DNA of 6,697 bases from Anaerolineales bacterium UBA4826 (GTDB lineage: Bacteria > Chloroflexota > Anaerolineae > UBA4142). The translations under genes and the position numbers were made by a program. Shown here piece by piece: positions 1 to 5,847 of the stretch. Positions within the stretch are counted from its first letter, which is position 1, and every line of letters begins with the position of its first letter. The notes beneath the pieces were generated by a model, which was given only the letters and a program-made list of their open reading frames with translations, made no database searches and was not told the DNA's origin. The DNA is taken from the NCBI GenBank assembly GCA_002400365.1, contig DHFK01000111.1:1-6697 (forward strand), read 5' to 3'.

Positions 1-1
1 C

Positions 2-1426
2 ACCCAGTTCGGCGTCGAGCCAGGTTTTGTCGAGCAAAAAGGACCGGATGGCAAGACGCATCGCGTCAAAGTCAAAGTGAGCCGCATTAGCGCGTTGCAG
101 CATGACCTGGAACTCGCGCTCGCCGCCGCGCCGATCCGCATCGAAGCGCCGGTGCCGGGGAAAAGCATCGTCGGCATCGAAGTGCCCAACTCTCAGATCG
201 CGCTTGTGAGTCTGCGCGGCGTGATGGAGTCGGACGTATTCAAGAGCATGAAATCGAAACTGCGGCTCGCGCTGGGACAGGACGTTGCCGGTCAGCCGGT
301 CTGCGCCGACCTGGCGACGATGCCGCACTTGCTCATCGCCGGCGCGACCGGCTCGGGCAAATCGGTGTGCGTGAATGCGATCATCGCCGACCTGCTGTGC
401 ACGACGACGCCCGCTCAAGTCCAGTTCGTGATGGTTGACCCCAAGCGCGTGGAGTTGGTGAACTTTAACGGCATCCCACATCTGCGCGAGCCGGTCGTCG
501 TCGAAATGGACAAGGCGGTTGCCGCGCTGCAAAGCGCGGTCGCGGAAATGGATCGGCGGTTCAGACTCTTCGCGCGCCAAGGCGCACGCAACATCGAAAT
601 TTACAATCACATGGTCGAAGAAAAGGCGGACGCGGAAAAATTGCCGTTTTTCATCGTCATCGTGGACGAACTCGCGGACTTGATGATGATTTCGCCGGAA
701 GAAGTCGAGCGCGCGATCACGCGTCTCGCGCAGATGGCGCGCGCGACCGGCATCCATTTGATCCTGGCGACGCAGCGACCGTCGGTGGACGTGGTGACCG
801 GCTTGATCAAGGCGAACTTTCCCTCGCGCGTTTCGTTCGCGGTCACCAGCCAGGTAGATTCGCGCGTCGTGTTGGATACGCCGGGCGCGGAGAAACTGCT
901 CGGACGCGGCGACATGCTTTACATGGCAAGCGATTCGTCGAAACTGGTGCGCTTGCAGGGCTGCTTTGTGTCCGACCGCGAACTCGAAAAACTGGTGGCG
1001 TACTGGAAAGACCTGGCGCCGCCGCGCGCAGCGCCCGCGTTGGCAGAAGGCGAGTTTCTACAAACGACGCTGTGGGGCGATACGGTTCCGGCAAAGCCAG
1101 CCGAACCCGGCGAAGACGACTTGCTGCCGCAAGCCATCGAAACGGTACAGCAAGGTAGCAAGGCATCGGTCTCGTTGTTGCAGCGCAAACTGCGGATCGG
1201 TTACTCGCGCGCGGCGCGTCTGATGGAGTTGCTGGAGGAAAAAGGCATCGTAGGACCGGACGAGGGCCCGACCAAGGGGCGCGCCGTCCTGCGAAAGGAT
1301 GCTGCGCCCGACTCACCGACCGCGCCGCGCGCGTCCAAGCGCTCCGCCGCGTCGCCGCGCCGCGAATTCGAAGAAGATGATTTCTCAGATTGGACAGACG
1401 AGGACTGGGAGGATTTGGACAAGTAA
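2..1426 (+). CDS. ftsK: DNA translocase FtsK/SpoIIIE, C-terminal part (5' end off window)
   Basis: This is an ATP-driven, membrane-anchored double-stranded DNA pump that clears chromosome DNA from the division septum. The frame is open to the left edge: codons before the internal GTG at 77 read TQFGVEPGFVEQ and continue into family-typical sequence (SRISAL, AAAPIRIEAPVPGKS), so that GTG is not the start. In the visible 474 residues, Walker A GATGSGKS lies at about 114-121 (bases 341-364) and Walker B FFIVIVDELAD at about 216-226. The ATQRPSVDVVTGLIKANFPSR segment follows. A C-terminal winged-helix gamma domain, which in this family reads KOPS/SRS-type orienting sites, spans about 372-430. An acidic Asp/Glu/Trp tail ends the protein. 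Full-length homologues are usually 700-900 residues, so the membrane segments lie outside the window. FtsK and SpoIIIE cannot be told apart here. An inverted-repeat element overlaps the stop codon. Confidence 0.96.
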   Translation, partial: TQFGVEPGFVEQKGPDGKTHRVKVKVSRISALQHDLELALAAAPIRIEAPVPGKSIVGIEVPNSQIALVSLRGVMESDVFKSMKSKLRLALGQDVAGQPVCADLATMPHLLIAGATGSGKSVCVNAIIADLLCTTTPAQVQFVMVDPKRVELVNFNGIPHLREPVVVEMDKAVAALQSAVAEMDRRFRLFARQGARNIEIYNHMVEEKADAEKLPFFIVIVDELADLMMISPEEVERAITRLAQMARATGIHLILATQRPSVDVVTGLIKANFPSRVSFAVTSQVDSRVVLDTPGAEKLLGRGDMLYMASDSSKLVRLQGCFVSDRELEKLVAYWKDLAPPRAAPALAEGEFLQTTLWGDTVPAKPAEPGEDDLLPQAIETVQQGSKASVSLLQRKLRIGYSRAARLMELLEEKGIVGPDEGPTKGRAVLRKDAAPDSPTAPRASKRSAASPRREFEEDDFSDWTDEDWEDLDK

Positions 1427-1529
1427 GGATGAGGCATTCGCAATGATCGGAGTGCGGGGTAGATACGCCCCCGGTGGGCAATTGGCTTTGCCCAGAATTT
1501 CAAATTCGCCGAATGCCTCGTCCTTACTT
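1421..1529. repeat. Inverted-repeat (MITE/REP-like) intergenic element
   Basis: Two 20-base arms, 1421-1440 and 1510-1529, are reverse complements with one mismatch (A/G at the tenth base of the left arm). Between them is a second hairpin, TGGGCAA / TTGCCCA (1475-1481 and 1488-1494, loop TTGGCT), and a GGGG...CCCC pairing around 1456-1471. The left arm contains the ftsK stop codon TAA (1424-1426). No transposase is present, so this would be a non-autonomous element or a REP-type palindrome. The T-rich DNA after the right arm means the long stem could also stop ftsK transcription. The inverted repeat is seen directly; mobility is inference, and I see no convincing target-site duplication. Confidence 0.7.
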
Positions 1530-1553
1530 TGATTTTGCGTCTTTCATTTTTTG

Positions 1554-1562
1554 TGTTATAGT
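1554..1562 (+). promoter_or_regulatory. Possible extended -10 promoter for the lipoprotein gene
   Basis: TGTTATAGT fits an extended -10 (TGn followed by TATAGT at 1557-1562) in a locally AT-rich tract (1524-1562) that stands out from the GC-rich surroundings. The -35 region is weak (TTGCGT at 1535-1540, 16 bases upstream). Transcription would begin near 1569 and give a leader of about 120 bases before the GTG start at 1688. This is a prediction from sequence only. Confidence 0.35.
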
Positions 1563-1589
1563 TGGGCTGCGGTTGTACAATCGAATCTA

Positions 1590-1656
1590 CCGCAGAGACG
1601 CGGACATCGCCAACGACCCTAGTCGGCGACGACGGCGGCTCTGCGGATTATTTTTT
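1590..1656 (+). promoter_or_regulatory. Structured leader with terminator-like hairpin and T-run
   Basis: CCGCAGAG (1590-1597) and CTCTGCGG (1639-1646) are perfect 8-base complements. They enclose further possible pairing (TCGCC with GGCGA, and CGAC/GTCG around CCTA near 1613-1625). The right arm is followed at once by ATTATTTTTTG, a U-run in RNA. This is the shape of an intrinsic terminator, placed between the candidate promoter and the lipoprotein ribosome binding site, so it could be an attenuator. The enclosed loop is long (41 bases) and I see no known riboswitch motif. Confidence 0.35.
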
Positions 1657-1673
1657 GTATGGAAATTCCAACG

Positions 1674-1680
1674 AAAGGAG
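1674..1680 (+). promoter_or_regulatory. Ribosome binding site deciding the lipoprotein start
   Basis: AAAGGAG lies 7 bases before the GTG at 1688. This selects GTG 1688 over the in-frame TTG at 1562, which has no such site and would bury the signal peptide 42 residues inside the protein. Confidence 0.8.
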
Positions 1681-1687
1681 AAGGTCT

Positions 1688-3235
1688 GTGAGAAAACTTG
1701 TACTGTTGTTCGCGCTGGCTGCGCTGGTCGCCGCGATGGTCGCGTGCAGCGCGCCGCCGACGCCGACCCCCAAGCCAGCGCCGACGACCCTGCCCTCGCC
1801 GACGGCGGTGCCAACCAAAGCGCCGCCGACGTCAACGCCACGGCCTACGCCGACCGTCGCGCCGCTCGCCATTGACGCGCTCAAGAACGTCGAATACCAG
1901 GTCGTGGTGGCCGGGGTCGCGCGCGCGGTAAAACTGGCGAACGGGGTGTTTGAGGACAAGGCGGCGAAACTTCGCGTCGTGATGGCGGATATCGTCGGCT
2001 TTGGCGATCTGAACGGCGACGGCGTATCCGATGCCGCGGTGATTCTCGCCACGACCACCGGCAGCAGCAGCGTGCTTTACGACCTTGACGCGGTCCTCAA
2101 TCAGAATGGCGCCGCCAAGTTCGTTGCGTCAACGCCGCTGGGCGACCGCGTCCAAGTCAAATCTATCGCCATTCAGGGGAGCGAAATCGCGGTAGACCTG
2201 CTCACACAGGGACCGAAAGACCCCATCTCCAAGCCCACGCTCGCGGTGACGCGCAAGTACAGACTGCAAGGCGACAAATTGGTTTCGACGACGCCCGCGA
2301 CGCCGACATCCGCCGCGCCGCCCACCAAGGCGTCCGCGCCGGCGACCCCCAAGCCCGTCGCGACGGCAACGCCCACCAAGCCGCCGCTGCCCAAAGGCAG
2401 CCTCGCGTACCACTGGAACGACAGCGGGGTTGATCGCATGTCAGTCTTGAATCTCGAGACGGGCATCGTGACGCCGTACCTCGTCGTGGGTCCGGTGATA
2501 GACGTGACCCAGAACACCAACGCGCACATCGGCGAGTGGTCGCCCGACGGTTCCAAGTTCGCGTACATTTTCGCGGGCGCGCTGAATGCGTCGAACATTC
2601 TCAAAGTGCTCGACTCGGCCGGTAACTCGGTTTCGCTTTACTCCTCCGACGCTGGCGGCGGTTTGTCTAGTCCGACTTGGTCGCCGGACGGCAAGCGCAT
2701 CGCTTTTGCGCGCATGGGTCCTAACCAGCAATGGTGGACGATCACGATCATCAACGCCGATGGCACACAATGCGGCGACAAGTTCGAGTGTGTCAATCGC
2801 CAAGTTCAGGGCGAACAATATCGCGGCGGCGTGTCGTGGTCGAAACAAGGTTTGCTGGCGGCCGGCTTTAACACGACCGGCGCGAACGAGGTGTACACGA
2901 TTTACGCGGACGGCAGCGGGGCGCGGAATCTGACGAACCATCCCGCCGACGACTCGACGCCGGTGTGGAGTCCCGATGGAAAACTGATCGCGTTCGCATC
3001 GAATCGCGATGGACGTTCGCAAATCTACGTGATGAACGCAGACGGCGGTGGGTTGCGCCGCGTCAGTCAGAGCGCGTTCGCCGATTTCTCGCCGACCTGG
3101 TCGCCGGATGGCAAATGGCTCGCGTTTGCCTCCACCCGCGAAGGTCAGACCGACATTTACATGATGGACCTGAGCGGCGGCAACGTCACGCGGCTGACGA
3201 AAACCGGCGGCGATCACCCGATCTGGTCGCGGTAA
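1688..3235 (+). CDS. Lipoprotein with FG-GAP-like segment and six-blade TolB/PD40 beta-propeller
   Basis: This 515-residue exported protein has no assigned function. The GTG start is set by the ribosome binding site at 1674. Residues 1-19 (MRKLVLLFALAALVAAMVA) are a lipoprotein signal peptide, with Cys20 the likely lipid-bearing residue (MVA|C). A Thr/Pro-rich linker spans about 22-59. A compact domain follows at about 60-198 and contains FGDLNGDGVSD (105-115), a DxNxDGxxD loop of the calcium-binding kind found in FG-GAP or dockerin-like repeats. A second Pro/Thr/Ala linker covers about 200-237. Residues 238-515 carry WSPDG-type PD40 repeats with Trp at 284, 331, 384 (degenerate WSKQG), 427, 471 and 513. 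The 42-53 residue spacing fits a six-blade propeller like that of TolB. No pal or tol genes are nearby, so it is not TolB itself. A surface binding or sensing role is inference. Transcription probably ends at the hairpin at 3239. Confidence 0.9.
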   Translation: MRKLVLLFALAALVAAMVACSAPPTPTPKPAPTTLPSPTAVPTKAPPTSTPRPTPTVAPLAIDALKNVEYQVVVAGVARAVKLANGVFEDKAAKLRVVMADIVGFGDLNGDGVSDAAVILATTTGSSSVLYDLDAVLNQNGAAKFVASTPLGDRVQVKSIAIQGSEIAVDLLTQGPKDPISKPTLAVTRKYRLQGDKLVSTTPATPTSAAPPTKASAPATPKPVATATPTKPPLPKGSLAYHWNDSGVDRMSVLNLETGIVTPYLVVGPVIDVTQNTNAHIGEWSPDGSKFAYIFAGALNASNILKVLDSAGNSVSLYSSDAGGGLSSPTWSPDGKRIAFARMGPNQQWWTITIINADGTQCGDKFECVNRQVQGEQYRGGVSWSKQGLLAAGFNTTGANEVYTIYADGSGARNLTNHPADDSTPVWSPDGKLIAFASNRDGRSQIYVMNADGGGLRRVSQSAFADFSPTWSPDGKWLAFASTREGQTDIYMMDLSGGNVTRLTKTGGDHPIWSR

Positions 3236-3238
3236 ACA

Positions 3239-3280
3239 CAAAGACCCGAGGGGGTTGAAACCCCTCGGGTCTTTGATTTT
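3239..3280. terminator. Bidirectional intrinsic terminator between convergent genes
   Basis: A perfect 15-base inverted repeat (3239-3253 with 3261-3275, loop GTTGAAA) starts three bases after the lipoprotein stop. On the + strand the stem ends in CTTTG and is followed by ATTTTG. On the - strand its end reads GTCTTTG followed by TGTTT. It lies between the lipoprotein (+) and the CinA-family gene (-, stop at 3318), so it can serve both. Confidence 0.9.
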
Positions 3281-3317
3281 GCCGACTCGCGCACCGGGTC
3301 GTAGTGTCACCCCGTCT

Positions 3318-4502
3318 CTACCTCCGCGCCGCGCGTCTCACCAGATCGAGCGCGCGTGTGCAAATCAACGTTTGCGCTTGCTCACTGATGCCGCCGATAG
3401 AATAGGCGCGCGTCGTCGTTCCCGGCGCGGTCGCCACGGCGATCACGCTGCGGCCCGTGTCTTCGGCGTACATATCCTGTCCCGAGTTCGTCGTGCCGAG
3501 AACCGCGAGCGCGATGTCCGCGTTCGTCACGTTGCGGAATTGCGCCGCGATCGTCGCCGCGTTCTGCTCGGTCAATTCCGTCACGTTGTCGAGCAGCATC
3601 GCGGATTTGATGATGCGCGTGCCTTCGGGACGCGCGCGCAGACGTTCCGCGATCTTGCCCGCGGTGTTCGTCTCCGCGAGCGCGATGCGCCAGTTGCGCG
3701 CGGCGAGCAGGCGCGCCACGACTTCTTCGATGGTCTCGTCGCCTTCGCCGTAAATCCAATCGCCGAGCCGTGCGCGGACTTGCGCTTCCATCTCCTGGAT
3801 GAGCGCTTCGGCTTCCGCGCGCGTCTTGGCTTTCGCGGTCACGCGCACGTCGGTCTGACCCGGATGCGCCAGCAAGCCGACGGTCGGATTCGGACACGTT
3901 TCCAGATCGGCAATCTTGGCGTCCACTAGACTCTCGCCGACCGCGCAGGTGCGGAGCGTCTTGCTCAGGATGATCTGCTCGCCGCCGGTTTTTTCGCGCA
4001 GCCACGGGAGAATGCGCGTCTCCATCAAGTGCTTCATCTCACGCGGCACACCCGGCAGCGCAATGACATACTTGCCGCCGGTTTCGACGATGAACACCGG
4101 CGCGGTGCCCACCGGGTTCTCGATGGGCGTTGCGCCGAACGGGATGTACGCCTGGCGCACGTTGTTCTCGCTCATCGGCGCGCCCCATTTGGCAAAGCGC
4201 GTGCGAATTTGCGCTAACAGATTTTCGTCCAGCACCAGGTCGCGGCTCGTCGCCTTGGCGACGGCCTCGCGCGTCACGTCGTCCACGGTCGGACCCAAGC
4301 CGCCGGTGGTGATGATGACGTCGGCGCGCGTGAGCGCGTGCGTGATCGCGTCCACGATGCGTCCAACGTTGTCGCCGACGGTCGTGCGGAAATACAAGTC
4401 CACGCCGACTTGTGACAATTGTTCCGCGATCCAGACCGCGTTCGTGTCGGTGATTTGACCGAGCAAGAGTTCAGTGCCGATGGAGATGGTTTCTGCTTTC
4501 AT
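3318..4502 (-). CDS. cinA: CinA-family protein with degenerate C-terminal amidase-type domain
   Basis: CinA proteins join an N-terminal MoCF-biosynthesis-like (COG1058) domain, linked to ADP-ribose pyrophosphatase activity, to a C-terminal PncC-type NMN deamidase domain. In this 394-residue protein the first domain looks intact: ETISIGTELLLGQITDTN near the start, TTGGLGPTVDDVTREAVA (65-82), and GATPIENPVGTAP with ALPGVPREMK (123-157). The C-terminal domain (about 255-394) keeps the general layout but not the motifs. The usual AESCTGG is AETNTAG (276-282), the usual GGxxAYSNxxK region is KSAMLLDNVTE (299-309), and the glycine-rich GPGG motif is not recognisable. The deamidase is therefore probably inactive or changed in substrate. 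The start is ATG 4502, which begins the conserved sequence. An in-frame ATG at 4568 would add 22 residues encoded by a palindromic spacer and is unlikely. No clear ribosome binding site precedes 4502. It may be co-transcribed with the proline dehydrogenase gene 75 bases upstream. Confidence 0.93.
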   Translation of the reverse strand: MKAETISIGTELLLGQITDTNAVWIAEQLSQVGVDLYFRTTVGDNVGRIVDAITHALTRADVIITTGGLGPTVDDVTREAVAKATSRDLVLDENLLAQIRTRFAKWGAPMSENNVRQAYIPFGATPIENPVGTAPVFIVETGGKYVIALPGVPREMKHLMETRILPWLREKTGGEQIILSKTLRTCAVGESLVDAKIADLETCPNPTVGLLAHPGQTDVRVTAKAKTRAEAEALIQEMEAQVRARLGDWIYGEGDETIEEVVARLLAARNWRIALAETNTAGKIAERLRARPEGTRIIKSAMLLDNVTELTEQNAATIAAQFRNVTNADIALAVLGTTNSGQDMYAEDTGRSVIAVATAPGTTTRAYSIGGISEQAQTLICTRALDLVRRAARR

Positions 4503-4529
4503 AAGTCTTTGACCGGATGATTGAACTTG

Positions 4530-4574
4530 GTGATGCGTGATCTCACGTGTCCACGCATCACGTTTCACGTTTCA
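4530..4574. repeat. Palindrome plus short tandem repeat between prodh and cinA
   Basis: GTGATGCGTG (4530-4539) and CACGCATCAC (4552-4561) are perfect 10-base complements around a 12-base loop that itself contains the palindrome CACGTG (4544-4549). The right arm runs into two tandem copies of ACGTTTC (4560-4566, 4567-4573). It fills most of the 75-base gap between two same-strand genes. There is no T-run on either side, so it is not an obvious terminator. It could be a processing or pausing structure in a shared transcript, or a dispersed intergenic repeat. Confidence 0.6.
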
Positions 4575-4577
4575 TGG

Positions 4578-5507
4578 CTACCGGAACAAGTTGCTGACCA
4601 AAAAAATCACATTCGCCGGGCGTTCGGCGAGGCGGCGCATAAAGTACGGGTACCAGTGCGTCCCGTACGGAACATAGACGCGCATCGTGTACCCTTCCGC
4701 GGCGAGTTTGCGTTGCAAATCGGGGCGGATGCCGTACAGCATTTGAAATTCAAAGCGCTGGCGGTCTACGTGATGCGTAGCGGCGTATGCTTTCGCCCAG
4801 TTGATGATCTTTTCGTCATGCGTCGCCAGGTCGAGGTACGCGCCGTTCGAACTGCCGTTGGCGTCGAAGAAGATCTGCGCGAGTTTGAGATAGTTCGCGT
4901 CCACGGCTTTCTTCTGCGGGAACGCGACCTCCGCCGGTTCTTTGTACGCGCCTTTGCACAAGCGCACGTTCGCGCCCAGCGCGTACAGCGTTCGCGCATC
5001 TTGCTCGCTGCGATAGAGGTAACTTTGGATCACGATGCCGACGTTGTCGAATTCTTCGCGCAGCGTCTTGAAGAGGTTGAGCGTGACTTGCGTGTGCTTT
5101 GAATCTTCCATGTCAATCGTCACGAACGTGCCGACTGTTTTTGCCTTGCTCAGAATCTGGCGCAGGTTGTCGAGGCACAAGTCGGCGTTGAGATCGAGAC
5201 CCATCTGCGTGAGTTTCACCGAGACCTGCGACGCGACCTGGTTGGCGGCGATCGCCTCCAACGCCCGCAGGTAGCCGTCTTTGGCTGCGCGCGCTTCGGC
5301 TGCGGTGGTCACGCTCTCGCCGAGTTGATCGAAAGTCACTTGGAGGCCTTGCTGGTTGAGTTTCTTGACGACCGCGATGGCTTCATCGAGCGTCTCCCCA
5401 GCGACAAAGCGCCGCGACACTCGACGCGACAAAACAAACCGGACCACAAAGTTGCGGAGAACCGCGTTGGTGGACATGGCTAGGAACAAATCACGGAGTA
5501 CTGGCAT
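4578..5507 (-). CDS. Proline dehydrogenase (monofunctional, FAD-dependent)
   Basis: This enzyme oxidises L-proline to delta-1-pyrroline-5-carboxylate with FAD and passes electrons to the respiratory quinone pool, the first step of proline breakdown. The 309-residue length matches monofunctional bacterial enzymes (about 300-310) rather than bifunctional PutA (over 1000). The (beta/alpha)8 barrel motifs appear in order: SVKLTQMGLDL (96-106, with Lys98), TIDMEDS (130-136), QSYLYR (161-166), VRLCKGAYKEP (181-191), FEFQMLYGIR (252-261), and RVYVPYGTHWYPYFMRRLAERPAN (276-299), whose Arg291/Arg292 pair would bind the proline carboxylate by analogy with the Thermus enzyme. ATG 5507 has a strong ribosome binding site and a plausible promoter upstream. 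No pyrroline-5-carboxylate dehydrogenase gene is in the window, so the partner enzyme must be encoded elsewhere. The downstream neighbour is the CinA-family gene. Confidence 0.96.
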   Translation of the reverse strand: MPVLRDLFLAMSTNAVLRNFVVRFVLSRRVSRRFVAGETLDEAIAVVKKLNQQGLQVTFDQLGESVTTAAEARAAKDGYLRALEAIAANQVASQVSVKLTQMGLDLNADLCLDNLRQILSKAKTVGTFVTIDMEDSKHTQVTLNLFKTLREEFDNVGIVIQSYLYRSEQDARTLYALGANVRLCKGAYKEPAEVAFPQKKAVDANYLKLAQIFFDANGSSNGAYLDLATHDEKIINWAKAYAATHHVDRQRFEFQMLYGIRPDLQRKLAAEGYTMRVYVPYGTHWYPYFMRRLAERPANVIFLVSNLFR

Positions 5508-5514
5508 GGTTCAT

Positions 5515-5521
5515 CCTCCTT
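5515..5521 (-). promoter_or_regulatory. Strong ribosome binding site of proline dehydrogenase
   Basis: On the - strand AAGGAGG lies 7 bases before ATG 5507. It is a near-perfect Shine-Dalgarno sequence at ideal spacing and fixes this start. Confidence 0.85.
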
Positions 5522-5600
5522 GTCACACGCGCGGGCAACTCTGTCCGCGCGCGCCAGACGCGGCGCGGCTTCGCCCGGGGAATCCGCGCGTCCAGCGTCT
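5522..5600 (-). other. GC-rich structured 5' leader of proline dehydrogenase
   Basis: Between the predicted transcription start (about 5600) and the ribosome binding site there are roughly 80 bases of very GC-rich DNA with several self-complementary pairs. AGACGC near 5556 pairs with GCGTCT ending at 5600, and GACGCG with CGCGTC nested inside it. CGCGCGGG pairs with TCCGCGCG nearer the gene. No known riboswitch was recognised, and at this GC content some pairing is expected by chance. Confidence 0.3.
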
Positions 5601-5606
5601 GAGCAA

Positions 5607-5634
5607 AATATACTCCCAAATGGATAAAAGTCAA
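5607..5634 (-). promoter_or_regulatory. Sigma-70-type promoter for proline dehydrogenase
   Basis: Read on the - strand, TTGACT (5634-5629) and TATATT (5612-5607) are separated by 16 bases: five of six matches to the -35 consensus and a good -10. It points at the proline dehydrogenase gene and lies just downstream of a terminator-like hairpin, as expected for the start of a new transcription unit. Confidence 0.7.
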
Positions 5635-5640
5635 TCGGAT

Positions 5641-5675
5641 ATAAAAGTGCGACGCACCTCGCGGGGTGCGTCGCA
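5641..5675 (-). terminator. Intrinsic terminator downstream of the toxin gene
   Basis: TGCGACGCACC (5648-5658) and GGTGCGTCGCA (5665-5675) form a perfect 11-bp stem with loop TCGCGG. On the - strand the stem is followed by CTTTTAT, a short U-run, so it would stop leftward transcription from the toxin-antitoxin genes before the proline dehydrogenase promoter. On the + strand no T-run follows directly. Confidence 0.7.
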
Positions 5676-5847
5676 TGTAGTAAGCGACCAGAAAAGTTTT
5701 GTGGGGTGGGAGGGCAGCCGTCCTGAGCGATAGCCGAAGGATGCCTGTGACGCCCAGCGCGGCTGGGCTGCTACCCTGCTCTCCACCCATCGCCGCATCA
5801 ATTCCATGCAAGCGCCATGCGCCATCACCTGCTCGCACGATATCGGG
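5676..5847. other. Non-coding stretch with palindromic repeats, toxin gene to terminator
   Basis: I find no supportable gene here. A perfect hairpin GCCCAGC / GCTGGGC lies at 5752-5768. A longer imperfect inverted repeat pairs 5704-5719 (GGGTGGGAGGGCAGCC) with 5766-5788. Between them is TCCTGAGCGATAGCCGAAGGA (5721-5741), with TCCT/AGGA ends. I recall very similar TCCTGAGCGAAG-CGAAGGA sequences as dispersed palindromic repeats in many bacterial genomes, but cannot check this here. The stretch looks like an intergenic repeat cluster between the toxin gene and its likely terminator. Confidence 0.5.

Noticed and set aside
77..79. GTG at 77 as the ftsK start
   Set aside because: The same frame is open upstream to the window edge and encodes family-typical FtsK sequence, so the gene is truncated by the window and does not start here.
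1562..1687. TTG 1562 as the lipoprotein start, giving 557 residues
   Set aside because: It would put 42 unlikely residues ahead of a clear signal peptide and lipobox, has no ribosome binding site, and overlaps the candidate -10 box. GTG 1688 has AAAGGAG at ideal spacing.
2441..3310. Long - strand open frame opposite the lipoprotein propeller (289 codons)
   Set aside because: It is antisense to a well-supported gene, is Arg/His/Val-rich with no motif, and runs through the terminator hairpin. It is a shadow of GC-rich coding DNA.
3255..3929. + strand open frame opposite cinA (224 codons)
   Set aside because: It starts inside the terminator loop, is arginine-rich low-complexity, and is antisense to the CinA-family gene.
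4503..4568. ATG 4568 as the cinA start
   Set aside because: The extra 22 codons are the palindromic spacer read through. Family sequence begins at ATG 4502.
4521..5102. + strand open frame opposite proline dehydrogenase (193 codons)
   Set aside because: It is antisense to a motif-complete enzyme gene and has no recognisable domain or start signal.
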